This document shows positions 1-11,085 of a stretch of 64,000 nt of DNA, one piece after another. The first letter of the stretch is position 1, and every line of letters begins with the position of its first letter. The stretch is from Leguminivora glycinivorella (Eukaryota > Arthropoda > Insecta > Lepidoptera > Tortricidae): positions 3,651,001 to 3,715,000 of the forward strand of contig NC_062983.1 of assembly GCF_023078275.1 (NCBI RefSeq), read 5' to 3'. A program made the translations under genes and the position numbers. The notes beneath the pieces were generated by a model. That model saw only the letters and a list, made by a program, of their open reading frames with translations, searched no databases and was not told the origin of the DNA.

Positions 1-240
1 TTTTTGAAAAAAGACGGCTAGTTTAATTTTAAAACTAGTGGTAATGACCACTCGTTTTTCGATTCTGTTAGTAGAATTTAAATCGCTAGTAGTGGAAATA
101 CTATTGAACGAATTTCACGAAGTCGAATGGCCGAGATTCAAAAATCAGCCCCCAGGACATATATTTCCTGTCATGGACTTTCTTTATGTACATAAGAAAA
201 TGTATATTGCATCTACGTATGTAGACAAATAGGGTTACCC
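1..240. other. No recognised feature
   Basis: AT-rich sequence with short open frames on both strands. None has codon structure or motifs that suggest a gene. Confidence 0.4.
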
Positions 241-860
241 TCATCTGGCAGAATAATTTTAGTCCGAAACACACTTCGCATAACATGTTTCGCAGAAACA
301 CTTTCGGCCGAATGGTAACTTTGCAGAAAACTTAGTTGGCATTATTACTACCGCGCATAGAATACATTTGGCAGAATATTGTTTTACAGAACATTACTTT
401 GGTCGACTTTGGTTTAGCATAATTGTATGTACCATAATAATCTTATAGCATAATATTACATTAGCAGAATTATTACTCGCTATCAGAAAAGAAAAACTGC
501 CCCAGAGTCGCCGTTAGGTACGACGACGAGCGAAGCGAGGAGGAGTGTTAGGTATCTTGCATCCCCAACACATCCAACTCGCTATCAAAAATAGCAAATT
601 ACAACTTTATGCTGCCTAAATATTATGCACAAATATTATCTGCAAATGTATTGTTCGACTAGAAGACTATTATGCTCATCAACATTATGACAACAGACGA
701 TTCGGTATTACAAAAATCTGCGAAATGATTTGTGCCAAAGCATATTCTGCGTAAGGTGTTTCTGCTAAACTTGACTTCTGCCAAGAACTATTATACGAAT
801 CAAATATATGCGTAATAAGTTTCTGCCAGATAATAATGAACCCTGCAAATAATTACTTAC
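241..860. repeat. Degenerate short-word repeat of lepidopteran type
   Basis: Variants of the word TGGCAGAAT or TAGCATAAT recur roughly every 25-60 bases (near 247, 291, 322, 370, 416, 447, 462, 718, 747, 776, 835). They surround a GC-richer core near 520-555 containing GACGACGAGCGAAGCGAGGA. I recognise the core as a dispersed lepidopteran repeat, possibly Helitron-related; the class is a guess. No coding frame. Confidence 0.5.
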
Positions 861-2100
861 AAATAAATTTATAAATACTACAATCAATTACGATGTACTT
901 CCCAGTATCAGAAATCATCTATAACCGTTCCGTGTTCTTTCCTGACACGTACTTAACCCATATCGAAGACGAATTCACATCGATTGATAACAATAGAAGA
1001 GGAGGGGCACAATCAAACAATGTCATACACATTTGTTCTCGATACGCCTATTATTAATAGGCAACCCGTTGATGTTACAAAGCATTTGGTTATACTACAC
1101 GTGTTGGTGTGAGAGAGACAGATATATGCAGACAAGTACCATTGTCTCACTTGCACACCATTGTCTCAATTAAAGAAGGCCGAGTATGGGAAGTGTGAAT
1201 AAATTCCGGTGCCTGATCAGTAGAGAGCGGATTCCAAGTAGCGATTTATATATTATTATGGATATGACTAGTGCAATTTTTTAAATGTCATGTGGTTTGT
1301 AATAGAAGTTTTTACTGTGCAATGCGCAAAAGAAATATTTAAATAATTAAAACATTTATTTATTTATTATATTCATCATTTTACTCACAGATGTCATATA
1401 AACCATAGATCAAGCAAACGTATCTACTTAGCGTGTGAAATGAACTCAGTGAAATCCACTGAGTTGTCCGTCTTTAATCGCAGCTTGCAGCTTTCGGGCG
1501 TCAATTTTTGTAAGTTGAAGTCAACAAAAACATTAAAAATGCCTCGTTACATGATATTTAATTGCAACAACATAAAACTTATCAACACTCAAGGGCCTGA
1601 GACATATTTAAAATCACAGGCAAGTAACAACTTCAGTACAAAATATGACACGCTCGGCCGCCATACAAATAAATGAACTCGTTTCTTCTATCTAAATCTA
1701 ATTCTGTGGTTTTACTTTTATGTTACGATACATTTTTTTTTCATGTAAAAAAAAATATGCGAGTCATATCCATATTAATGTTTAAATCGGTACCTGAAAT
1801 CCGCTCTTTATTGATCAGAGTAAATATCAATAAAAATATTTTTATAGGTATTGAGAAAAATCATATAAATTAAACACAGTATTAAATTGCATGACAAAAA
1901 TATGACAGTTACAGTCAAAAAAAAAGTACAAACCTCACCTCACGCCACCTTACAATTTAAAGTTAACTTTTCACCAAGCAAAAAGAAAAAAAAACCTAAA
2001 AGTTACATAAAAATAGGAAAACCATAAACTCATAGAATCCTCAATTAAAACTAACATTATTTCCTGGCCAAGTGCCTGCAAAATGAAAGCTACGAATGAA
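861..2100. other. No recognised feature
   Basis: AT-rich sequence. Open frames at 1440-1676 and 1673-1873 (plus) show no motif or family resemblance and are probably chance. Confidence 0.4.
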
Positions 2101-2456
2101 CTGAGAGCCCAGAGCCGCCAAACCCTCCTCATTTTCTCATTATTAAACTTTAGCATAATGCAAAGTTCGTATCGACGTTTAATGTCTGCATATTTTACCT
2201 AGTTCGGCTCGTTTTCCATTTTTTTGGTGTAAGGTTTTTTTTAAAACAGTTACTTTTCTTAAATTCTCTAGACTGATTTTTATATATGTGTTAAAAATAC
2301 TGATGGGAATTTGATCATTATTTCCAGACCATTTCCGCCGGCCATTAGAAATCAGCCTTGAAAATTTAAGGAAGGTTAGTTTTTCAAAAATACCTAGTTG
2401 TCATGCTCTCTAAATTATTTTTTCTTACTGCACCCACATTCGCGAATTTCTGTTTT

Positions 2457-2530
2457 GCCATATGGTTGACTGATAGTTAAGTCCGTCATTTGTACTTTTT
2501 TTACTGTGCAATAAAGTAAAAAAAAAGTTA
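2457..2530 (+). repeat. LINE 3' end fragment
   Basis: GGTTGACTG, then AAGTCCG, then TTTGTAC, then GTGCAATAAAGT and an A-rich tail. This is a recurrent lepidopteran non-LTR 3'-UTR signature, also seen at 17240-17345 (minus) and 20575-20670 (plus). Confidence 0.5.
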
Positions 2531-2559
2531 GAGTCTAAAAAAAACCTTATACAACATAC

Positions 2560-2740
2560 AACATACAACAACATACAATCACGCCTGTATCCCACGAAGG
2601 GGTAGGCAGAGCACATGGAACCACTCAAGTTTCAGTACCACTTTTGGCAAATAAGGGGTTGAAAACGAAACCGTGACATTGGAGTGACAGGTTGCCAGCC
2701 TCTCGCCTACGCCACAATTTAACACACCTTATACTTAACA
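2560..2740 (-). repeat. LINE 3' UTR with (ATGT)n tail, probably CR1/Zenon-like
   Basis: Read on the minus strand it contains CTCTGCCTACCCCTTCGTGG, then GATACAGGCGTGATTGTATG, then ATGTTGTATG repeats. The same 3' end recurs about nine times in the window (3745, 10900, 13795, 18640, 24790, 56640, 56790, 62706 and 62860). The clade assignment is from memory and moderate. Confidence 0.5.
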
Positions 2741-3129
2741 AGAAAAAAGTGCCGAAAGGCCGAACTAGGTAATATGCAGACATTAAACGTCGATACGAAC
2801 TGTATATTATCCCAATGTTTCATCCTTGAGAAAATGAAGAAGGTCTGGCGGCTCAGGGCTCTTAGTCAGAAAAAAGTCGTTGAAAACGCAAGAATGGCGG
2901 GAAATTGTAATTGGATATGAATCGGATCCACAATTTGGCTCGATGAAATTTTTAGGTACTCTTGGGAAGAGAAGAGAGGAAGGATCTTAGTAGCCAAATC
3001 ATACAGGGTGTTTATTTTATCACCTGATAATTTATAATGATTTTTAGGCAAATATTTAAATATTTCACACTCGTCGCTACTATCTCGAGATAGACAAAAC
3101 AAAAATCACTTTAACTGGCCTCCTTAATC

Positions 3130-3255
3130 ATCCTGGCCTCTCATCTAATCTGAGGTTAGTTGGAAGAGATCCCTTATAGGGATAAGTTCGCCTTTGTACC
3201 TCTATTCCTGTAAACTGTATATAAATCTACACAATAAAGTGATTACTACTACTAC
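3130..3255 (+). repeat. LINE 3' UTR (CR1/Jockey-like)
   Basis: Contains GTTAGTTGGAAGAGATCCCT, AGGGATAAGTTCGCCTTTGT and CACAATAAAGTG, ending in ACTACTACT. This is a standard lepidopteran non-LTR 3' end with a polyadenylation-like AATAAA. Flanking 3256-3500 holds nothing I recognise. Confidence 0.6.
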
Positions 3256-3504
3256 TTAATCGTCGTACAATTCATTTTTTTTAACTTTTATTGAGTTCCT
3301 TTCGAAATTACCCAAGCATTTCTGTGCTTCGAAATTACCCCAATGCAACAAAAGGTTCCAAATTCAAAAACAAAACAAATGCTTCCAGGATTCAGATTTG
3401 ATTTCCCATAGGAGAGGTCAAGGTCAAAGAGATCAAATGTATGAATCATGCAATTTCACGCTTTCGTGGTTTGGTCCTAAATATAAGTAAACATTGTTCA
3501 GTCA

Positions 3505-3740
3505 TCATCATCCTCCTTGCGTTACGCCAACATTTGCCATTGCTCCTGGGAGCCTGGGATCATCTTGTCAGCCCTTTATAGCTCACTGCTGAACATAGCC
3601 TTCTCTTCTAGTACGCCATGTATCCCTTCCTGAGCTAGTCTCATCCAGTTGTGGCCCGCAATTTTGCGGATGTCGTCCACCCAACGAGCTAATGGATGCC
3701 AAGCGCTTCTTACATCTGTAAGCGGCCACCATTCCGTTAA
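3505..3740 (-). pseudogene. RTE-like LINE 3' coding end (relic)
   Basis: On the minus strand, broken frames read WWPLTD, then RWVDDIRKIAGHNWMRLAQ, then TRREGYVQQ. This matches the end of lepidopteran RTE-type ORFs and is followed by a GATGATGATG-type tail (plus 3507-3515). The same module lies at 16287-16560, 55805-56055 and 61420-61675. A base deletion after MRLAQ shifts frame, so it is dead. Confidence 0.65.
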
Positions 3741-3744
3741 TATT

Positions 3745-3895
3745 TACATACATACATACATACAAACACGCCTGTATCCCATGAAGGGGTAGGCAGAACA
3801 CATGAAACTACTCAAGTTTCAGTGCCTTTCTTGGCAAATAAGGGGTTGAAAGAAAACGAAATTGTGACATTGTAGTGACAGGTTGCAGTTAATAT
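3745..3895 (-). repeat. LINE 3' UTR with (ATGT)n tail
   Basis: Second copy of the family at 2560-2740: CTACCCCTTCATGGGATACA followed by (TATG)n in minus orientation at 3745-3770. It abuts the RTE relic. Confidence 0.5.
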
Positions 3896-4740
3896 TTAAA
3901 CTATAAATATAAATGCCTTTGCCAATGTTGAACCCCGGACCTAGGTTAGTCAATAGAGTAACTACCGACGAGGTTAAGAAGCCGTAGAGAATACTTATAA
4001 AAGTTATAAAGACTAGGGTCATTAGTAGTAAATTTATTCGCAATCCATCATCATTAGTTCGTTCATAAAATACGTGTATAAAATAATCCACGCTTCCATT
4101 CACAGCTAATCACGTAGCGGCTAACGAGCTACGCGAATCTGTTAATACTTATGTTAGGGTTCTATTTGTGGGTAACAAATCCCTGTTTAACGGTAACACT
4201 ATACAGTTTTAAGTTAATTTGTGATCAAAACACATGGTTGTAAAGTTAGGAACCGAAGTCTTTAAGAATCAGTCAAATTTTGAGTGAAAGGGTTATCGGA
4301 ACTCTTGTAAGTACTTATAGTTAACCTTAAACAATTTTATTAGTCTTGCAAAAAAAATTCAACACATTCCAAAACTGTCGTTCGAAAGTGAAAATTTGAG
4401 TTTTCTGAAGAGACCTCAAATCTTAATCGACACTTGAAAAGAACCAATATGATATCTATATAACATTATGTAATGTAACATATAAATTGTTGATTACAAA
4501 GGTTGTATTAAATTGAAGCGTAAAACTACTTCATACGCATAAAGAGCACAAGACTTTGACTGTATATTGCCCTTTTCCAACTTCATTCCAATAAACATAC
4601 TCGCATTTACACATTTTAAACCTAATCAAATTCCTAGCGAATTTACAAAAACGAAGCATGCAAGCCAAAATCTCATTACCCGAGCTCCAAATTAGCTGGT
4701 GACATAATTTGTTTTGGATTCATATTAAACTCGCCTGGAC
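3896..4740. other. No recognised feature
   Basis: AT-rich. A minus frame of 94 codons ending at 3819 has no recognisable domain and overlaps the LINE fragment at its 3' end, so I do not call it a gene. Confidence 0.4.
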
Positions 4741-4746
4741 AAAGGG

Positions 4747-4880
4747 ATGGATGCGTGTCACGTGCACAGCGATACCACAGAAAATGCAAAACCGCTTTTG
4801 CAAACGTGCCAAGGCAAATACGAGTTTTTGCGTATGCCATTTGGACTGCCTAATGCGCCCACTAAGTTTGTATTCGTGGG
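4747..4880 (+). pseudogene. Ty3/gypsy reverse-transcriptase fragment
   Basis: About 45 codons read as part of a Ty3/gypsy-type reverse transcriptase. The diagnostic run GKYEFLRMPFGLPNAPTKF (about 4812-4870) corresponds to the RT block before the catalytic YxDD. The catalytic motif itself, RNase H and integrase are absent, and the frame leaves the family pattern after it. A short decayed relic. Confidence 0.75.
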
Positions 4881-4889
4881 CTGTGCTTC

Positions 4890-5345
4890 TAGGTTTAGGG
4901 AACTTTTTCACCATTACGGGTTACGAAGTTGATTCGGTGATGAAATTTTAGGCAATGTATATAAAAATAATATTCCTACGGTATCTTTGGAAATTGTTGC
5001 AATGTTTTAAAATGTATTTCCATTAAATCTGGGATTAAATTAAGAATATTGACTGTATATCTAGTAAAAGAAAGCATTTGAAGCGACGGTAACTAAGCGC
5101 TTGCACCAAGTACCAAGTTCCCGTAATAGTTTTCGTAGTAATCCAGTTATAGTTTCATCATCATCATTGGCCACGACATCTTAGCAGATGATTGTTGCAG
5201 TGCAGTAATAATTAAGTTCTCAAGGTACAACATTTCGGTTAAACTATTCATGTGCTCCGAATACGAATGCCTTGAATTTCTAAGCATTTCGTTTTTCAAC
5301 CAGCAAACTATTAGACGTCCTCATAAAACATTCAACATCCCGCTG
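4890..5345. other. No recognised feature
   Basis: AT-rich. A CATCATCATCATTGGCC run at about 5157 resembles the GATGAT tail of RTE or SINE elements in minus orientation. Nothing else was recognised. Confidence 0.35.
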
Positions 5346-6060
5346 CTAGACGTGTGTAGTACATGTACTAATAGTACAAAGACACGATTCCCTCCACTGT
5401 ACTAAACCGAACGATTCCCAAATGATTCTGCTCTTTAGTACATTTAGTACACTCACACACGCGCAACAGAATCGGAGCGAAAGAGCGAAGAGCCAAGGAG
5501 TGAGAATGACAGCAAAATCCGTGTGATCTGGCCGCAACAGAACTATAACCGACTGACTCGAACCGAGAGCGCGCGAATACGGTCAATCAGCTCTCGGCTA
5601 GTACGATCGAGCGTTACTGGCACGCCTTATGCCCAATTTGTCTCTCGCTCTCTCGGTGTAGGTACTAGAGCAATTCCCGAAAAGTTTTTACATTTCGATC
5701 ACGTCTCCGATAGGCTGATAGAGTCCATGATGATGAGCAAGATCCACTAGGTCTAGCAAAATGACCCAGGTAGTTTGTATGAAACCTTCTCGTTTTGTTA
5801 CCAGATCTCTATACATTTTCGGTACAAAGAAGGAACATTTTGGGAAACCTAGTGGATCTTGATCAGCCTACCAATTTTTATCAAAATCGGGGAGGTTATC
5901 CAAATGTAAAAACTTTTCGGGAATTGCTGACTAAATGTAGGTACTAAAAGAACGAACTAGTACACTTCGTAGATCGTACTAGTTGAGAGCGATCTTTTCA
6001 GTGAACGAGCAGGCACAACTCTACCCGCTGCCGACGGTACCTAATCAATCACAGGCATAT
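5346..6060. repeat. GC-richer repeat split by a MITE
   Basis: The stretch around the MITE at 5669-5928 has repeated AGTAC words (5350-5455), GAGCGAAAGAGCGAAGAGCC and GAGAGCGCGCGAATAC. It resembles a dispersed lepidopteran repeat. The word GTAGGTACTA occurs on both sides of the MITE (5659 and 5938), which could be its target duplication if the element is slightly longer than its visible inverted repeats. Confidence 0.4.
5669..5928. mobile_element. MITE with about 27-bp terminal inverted repeats
   Basis: AGCAATTCCCGAAAAGTTTT followed by TACATTT at 5669-5695 is repeated as an inverse complement ending at 5928. A second inner inverted pair, GATCCACTAGGT and ACCTAGTGGATC, lies inside. No coding capacity. 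Non-autonomous DNA transposon of unknown superfamily. Confidence 0.7.
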
Positions 6061-7255
6061 TAGCATGCGCCTCATGCGCGCGTGTTATGTCTCCCGCTGT
6101 ATCATTGATTTTTTTGCCGTCAGTACCTCTTGATTTATCGTTCGACGTTTTGCATATCTTCCCCTTGTCGTGCTTATAACGAGAGTTTAGATGACAGGGT
6201 TTATGAAGGGTTCTTGTTTATGCTGGGAAATGATGAACCTTTAACTCTTTCTCATAAAGTATCTTAATAGGCTACTTGACCCTTTTTTAAAGTCTGTCTT
6301 ATATGATTAAGTACTGTCACTACTGTCCAATCAACCGAAATAAAATATTACCAATTTTATTATGACTTAAACAGCAAAAAATATTTTTAAAGTATACTTT
6401 TACGTAATCAGGCGAAAACAACACAGTCATGTTAATCTATAAATTATCTATGCATCAGGTCATTCTATTCGAAAACAAAATTTTTTGACTTTTTAAGTAT
6501 GAAGGCATAAAGTTGAATATTTCAGTGATTGTTTTGACAAGCAGTAAGGTTCGAATTCGATGACGTCACTACATCGCTGACAGCGTTTTCGGTGGCCAAA
6601 ATAAATAAAAAAATTACACACATTTTTAATCGAAAATACGTAGTCATCATACACTTTTAATACCCAAAATCTATAAATATTGTTTTTTTTTATGTCAATA
6701 TTGTGCCAAATTCGAAATGAGTCTAGTAGCCTATATAGTGTATGAAAACCTTGTATGGCGATATATTCGCTACGTGCACGACTAGTGCTGCCCTCATTCT
6801 GTCGGCTCTAACCGTATTAAATTGTATGTTGTCAAATTAGTTCCATCGGCTGTAACTATCAGTGCCACTGTCACGCACATTGTCAATATGTATAAGTATA
6901 GATTCTGTCGTCTTATTCAATTAGAGGGTATTACTTGAACCCACGCTAGGCCTACAGCATACTTCCTTGAAAACATATTTATATCAGATCTATAACTTTT
7001 AGTATGTAACTGCGAGTCTGCGACTCCAACGAATCTATGTATAAACATTAAATAAATGTCATATACAAAGAAAAAGTGACCAAGGCCTCCAAGTGTTCCG
7101 AGCTGGTATGGTTTTCAAATGAGAATAATTTGATTTGTTCTAAGAATCTATGTATACTAAATTAACTGCGATTTCTGTTACTATCTAATTAAATCTATAA
7201 TATACATATACAATGTATATGTAAATAAGTTAACAGTAGACCAAAGTCAAAGTAG
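6061..7255. other. Mostly unrecognised; two repeat fragments
   Basis: 6531-6790 contains GATGACGTCACTACATCGCT and GACAGCGTTTTCGGTGGCC, which I associate with a dispersed lepidopteran repeat. 7068-7105 (ACAAAGAAAAAGTGACCAAG) matches part of the SINE at 53935-54085 in opposite orientation. The rest shows nothing. Confidence 0.4.
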
Positions 7256-7259
7256 CCTC

Positions 7260-7420
7260 CTTACAAAATTTTGGTAATTATTGTCAAGGAGTGCACAAGT
7301 TTCTAATGGGTCGGCAACGCGCATGTGACACCCCTTGAGTTGCAGGCGTCCATAGCTTATGATTACGCTTTCCATCAGGCGGACCGTATGCTTGTTTACC
7401 ACCGACGTGGTATTAAAAAA
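7260..7420 (+). repeat. LINE 3' end with polypurine tail
   Basis: Contains ACAAGTTTCTAATGGG, GGCAACGCGCATGTG, GCAGGCGTCCATA and CATCAGGCGGACCGTATGCT, ending in a short A run. The same family is at 43520-43795, 55430-55740 and 61040-61365. Confidence 0.6.
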
Positions 7421-7484
7421 AATCAAAGTTTAACCGGCAAAACTCATTGCACTCAACGATAGGAAGATATCCATATTAATATTA

Positions 7485-7650
7485 TAAATGGGAAAGTGTG
7501 TGTGTCTGTTTGTTTGTCCCTCTTTCACGGCAAAACGGAGCGACGAATTGACGTGATTTTTTAAGTGGAGATAGTTGAAGTGCTGGCGAGTGACATAGGC
7601 TACTTTTTGTCTCTTTCTAACGCGAGTGAAGCCGCGGGCAAAAGCTAGTT
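7485..7650 (+). repeat. Dispersed lepidopteran repeat (AAAGCTAGT end)
   Basis: From GTGTGTGTCTGTTTGTTTGT through ACGGCAAAACGGAGCGACGA and AGTGACATAGGCTACTTTTT to CGCGGGCAAAAGCTAGT. A reversed copy is at 21415-21580, and short edge fragments are at 26709-26740 and 33730-33760. The transposon class is not known to me. Confidence 0.6.
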
Positions 7651-8039
7651 GTTACATAAGTAGCTATGTTTATCACCAGTGATCGGATTTTATACATAAT
7701 TAAATATAGAACAGTTAAATAAAATTTAGGTGACCAATTTCACCCGAGTTGCAACCAAATCCCCGATCACTACTTATTTATAAAATATACAAGCGCTCCA
7801 TAAAGGCAAACTCAAGACATACCCCTCACAATCCAATATGGCCCAAACTTGAAACACAAAGAGTCAACAGCTATCGAGCTCCGAACGTGTCATCGATTCG
7901 ATACGTAACGCGATCAGCCGTAATCGAGACATTTAAGTCGACGCGTGACTCCATTAGGGAATACAAAGAAACAGCTCTACATCAAAGAGTGCTGCAGTTA
8001 AGCATTCCCTTTCCCATGTAGGGCGGGGAATCGTGACTT

Positions 8040-8400
8040 TTTAAATTTCATAAAACAAATGAAAAGTCATATCTATGAATACTTAAAGTCAAAGTGTTAT
8101 CGACATCGTTTAACTATTGATCTGTGTAAGGCATTTGATCAAGTAGATCATACCGTTATGTTTGTCATACTAAGTCGTTACGATAAAGAATATTATTAAC
8201 TGAATCTTATCTCACAAAACGTGAGGAATATGGTTGATTATGATTATAAATACAATAAAATAACATATCACATACAGTTCCTTTTTTGGGTGCCACAAGG
8301 AAGCATATTTGGACTTATTTTATTATTACTCAGTATTATTCTTCGAAAGTTTGCAGAAATAGAAATAGAAAAAACTATTTGCTTAGACATGGTAATTAGA
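8040..8400 (+). pseudogene. CR1/Jockey-type LINE reverse-transcriptase relic
   Basis: Broken frames show TIDLCKAFDQVDHTVM (about 8112-8160), equivalent to the RT block with the first catalytic aspartate, then ESYLTKRE (about 8204), then WVPQGSIFGLIL (about 8290-8325), equivalent to the G(V/I)PQGS block. The FADD block is not visible. Frameshifts and stops between blocks show a dead element. The flanking 7651-8039 holds a 90-codon frame (7749-8021) that I cannot assign. Confidence 0.75.
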
Positions 8401-8411
8401 TGACGTCAGTA

Positions 8412-8849
8412 TTAAGAACAAAATCTGATGTTTACATTTCTGATAATCGGCAACAGTTTCGAAGTGATGTAATACAGTATTAATTCTGCCGACTGTTTTG
8501 TTGGAGCAGTAACATTACTGACAACTAACTTTCTGCTGCTGTTCCAGCCCCTGATTTTTAACATCTCATTGCTCACATGAGACATCAAAACAAGAAGCCC
8601 ATAATTTCGAATTACAAAAACAGAACCTGTTTCGGACATCTTAAACAATCTTAATGGGTCAAGCGTGTTTCTGAAGCCATGTCTTTGCAAATTATGGGAA
8701 ATTGGCTGCTCACTCTTCCGTACAGGAACTGACCTTCCTTTGATCAGTTTTACTTTGAAGTGAATGTCAATATTTGGCGGATATTGCATTATTGTCGCAT
8801 CAAAGTGATGGTGCTTTACTGAAGTTTTAATGCAGTTTAATAGTAACAT
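8412..8849 (-). other. Unassigned open frame, 145 codons
   Basis: The longest frame in the first 26 kb outside clear transposons, running from ATG at 8849 to a stop at 8412. I recognise no domain. Composition is unremarkable, with a basic N-terminal half and a hydrophobic C-terminal half and no clear signal peptide or zinc motif. It sits immediately downstream of the LINE RT relic (opposite strand) and upstream of a dispersed repeat. It may be an exon fragment, a decayed transposon frame or chance. I do not assert it is a gene. Confidence 0.25.
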
Positions 8850-8854
8850 TACGA

Positions 8855-9060
8855 TACAAGTGCGTAAAAAAGGAAGTTCGAAACGAGTGGCGATAGATTA
8901 AAACACGACCGAAGGGACCTGGCATATAATGAACCACTTCTCGCACTAGTGCGTAAAAAAAACAACATCTGTACTGAAAACATTATTTCGTGCCTTATAT
9001 TTTTCATACAGAAAATGTGTAAATTTAGTTTGTTTGTATACTGAATTATTTTACTAAATC
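8855..9060. repeat. Dispersed lepidopteran repeat fragment
   Basis: ACAAGTGCGTAAAAAAGGAA, TTCGAAACGAGTGGCGATA and AACACGACCGAAGG are shared, in the other orientation, with 33820-34000. Confidence 0.5.
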
Positions 9061-9075
9061 TAGATCAGACTCTGC

Positions 9076-9212
9076 AGGGTTAGCACATGATTGCCGCGAG
9101 ATTATGTCGCCGAGAGATAGACTACCCGTCCTTATGTCATTAATACAGTTAGAAGAAGACGTGTCATCTATCTCGCGGCGACATACTCTCGCGGCCATCA
9201 TGTGCTAGGCCT
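9076..9212. mobile_element. Hairpin MITE (TAGCACATGAT family), copy 1
   Basis: Arms starting AGGGTTAGCACATGATT and ending ATCATGTGCTAGGCCT pair over about 45 bases, including GCCGCGAGA and TCGCCG blocks. 137 bp, no coding capacity. A second copy is at 12924-13075. Confidence 0.75.
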
Positions 9213-9311
9213 ACTAGTCTCTCACAAAGGATTTTTAACGTATTGTTTTACCTACTTATTAACTTTATTCTAAAATTCCGAATTCTTTTGTGAGCTGATA
9301 AATAAACAATT

Positions 9312-9450
9312 TTTTTGACAAGCAGAAACTTTTGCGAGCGATACTATTATATTTATAAGTAAAGGAAAAATGGGAAATTCACACCTCCGGCAGAACTCGA
9401 ACCTATGATCTCCTGGAGCCAGGTCCAGCTTCTCTGACCAAATTAGGTCA
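9312..9450 (-). repeat. tRNA-derived SINE, diverged
   Basis: Same family as 25765-25918: AAGCAGAAAC, then AAAGGAAAAATGGGAAATT, then a tRNA-like head with a B-box-like GTTCGAGTTCTG (minus strand) at about 9393-9405. The D-arm half is degenerate. Confidence 0.5.
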
Positions 9451-10560
9451 GTTAAAATAATGATTTAATTAAGTTAATTAAGTCAATGAAATTAATGATT
9501 ACATAATCTAAATAAAAATATAATAACGGGATACTGAGAGATTAGATCTGATGGTGACTTTTTCACTAGTCTTCAGCTAATCCTAAGATTCATTGAATGA
9601 CGAATAAATTTGTATGTTTTTTATATAAGTACATGTGCCAATGGATTTTTTCCTTCTAATTAAATAAAAGAATTATAGGAAATTATGATATGAGATTCCC
9701 CAATCTATAAGCAAATTTGAAACGAGAAAAATGGGATGATAAACATTCACATCAACATTTTTAAAGTGAATGTAGATCGCGCGCAGTCTACACAACTTTG
9801 ACATCCACCCGCCATCTTCAGTTTTCCGTGATCATGATGCATGTAACTATGTCGAAATATCGGGAGCTCGACAAAAATGTCAAAAAACGGTAAGCACGAT
9901 CTATATCCCGGTCAATAAAAGTCTAACAAAACTAACCGTGAATCATTGAAAATATTTTTAAAGTTTGCTGCTTTTATATAGGGACGGAAATGGTTTGTTT
10001 TAATTTTTTATACCGATAGTCAGTAGTCTTTAGTTTTAATACCGATATTTCGTCCTCATCCCATCACTAAACCACCGCGTTGTTAAAATGTTTAAATTTT
10101 TTGTCGGTTGTTTGTCGGATAATGGCTGCCGGATAAGTACACTGTCAAGGTCATAAACATCCGCGTAATTTCCACCTTATTTCTTTACAAAAAGGTTGAG
10201 AATTGTATATCTAAGATACGGTCAAACACGCTCAAAGACGTACACGTTCAAGATTTTCCTTGTTACACGTTTTTTGACAGGAAATGGAGTTTTTGTCGTA
10301 ATTGAAATCAAATTATCTATTTTGCGAGATTTTGGGGGAGCGAACTAGGTAATAAACGGTGGGATGCCGTGGAGACTGAGGTTTGGTAAAAACAAGTAAA
10401 TAAACATGAAATTAATGTATAGAGTCTGAGCGGAAAGAAGTCACTTATGTGTATTGTATATTGTATAATTTTATGTCCCCATACACTCCTCGACGCTTCT
10501 TTTAGAACAGACTCGGAGTTTTGTTTACACAGTTATAATGCTTTAGTTATAGTTTAAAAT
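9451..10560. other. No recognised feature
   Basis: AT-rich DNA without usable frames or repeats that I can name. Confidence 0.4.
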
Positions 10561-10564
10561 CAAA

Positions 10565-10775
10565 ATGGTAGTGGGCGGGTCATGTAGCCAGGATGCACGC
10601 AGATAGGTGGACAAGAATCGCTACCATGTGGAAGGGCTCTAGTGGCAAGAGGAGAGATGGCAGACCCAACACAAGATGGTCGGACGACCTATGCAAAATA
10701 ACTACCGATTGGCCAACTGAGGCAAAAACCAGAGACAGATGGCTAGAGCTGGAGGAGGCCTTTACCCGAAAGGGG
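10565..10775 (+). pseudogene. RTE-like LINE C-terminal coding fragment
   Basis: Frame reads WAGHVARMHADRWTRIATMW, then GKRRDGRPNTRWSDDL, then DRWLELEEAFTRKGS (about 10568-10775). The WAGH(V/I)xRM and GRPxxRWxDD motifs are typical of the region after RT in lepidopteran RTE-type LINEs, here 5'-truncated. It is more diverged from the 62-kb fragment than the other copies, so probably a different subfamily. Confidence 0.7.
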
Positions 10776-10899
10776 TCCAAACCAATTTCGTTTTTAAGTA
10801 TTTTTTTTTTGTTTTAAGGTTTTTGGTTCGGAATAAACAGGCTTTTTATTTTAATTTCTTTATTTATTACTTATAATGACCTAGGCGAACTTTTCTTGT

Positions 10900-11085
10900 T
10901 CAAATCGGGGAAATATTGCAAAAAGGCCAGGTCAGAAGTACTCGAAACCGACGAGCGTGTATGAGAAACGTTATGAAAGTGTGTGAAGCGAAAGTGATTT
11001 GTCAGGATCGTAGTAAATGGAAATCCGTGATCTCTGCCTACCCCTCTGGGAAACAGGCGTGATTGTATGTACCTATGTATGCTAC
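10900..11085 (+). repeat. LINE 3' UTR with ATGT tail
   Basis: Contains CGACGAGCGTGTATGAG, AACGTTATGAAAGTGTGTGA, ATCCGTGATCTCTGCCTACC, CAGGCGTGATTGTATGTACC. Close to 56640-56785. Confidence 0.6.

Larger units (their letters stand above)
2102..2866. repeat. Inverted repeat, about 110-bp arms
   Basis: The left arm (about 2102-2212) is the imperfect reverse complement of the right arm (about 2752-2866). Both carry AGAGCCC near the outer edge, then CGTTTAATGTCTGCATATT and ACCTAGTTCGGC toward the inside. Roughly 540 bases lie between, holding LINE 3'-end fragments. It could be a non-autonomous DNA transposon later invaded by LINEs, or two opposed copies of one repeat. No target duplication was identified. 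Confidence 0.55.

Noticed and set aside
3819..4103. 94-codon minus frame as a membrane-protein gene
   Set aside because: Hydrophobic stretches reflect AT-rich codons. The 3' end overlaps a LINE fragment and no domain was recognised.
5346..5668. CpG-type promoter
   Set aside because: GC enrichment is modest, words match a dispersed repeat and no adjacent gene exists.
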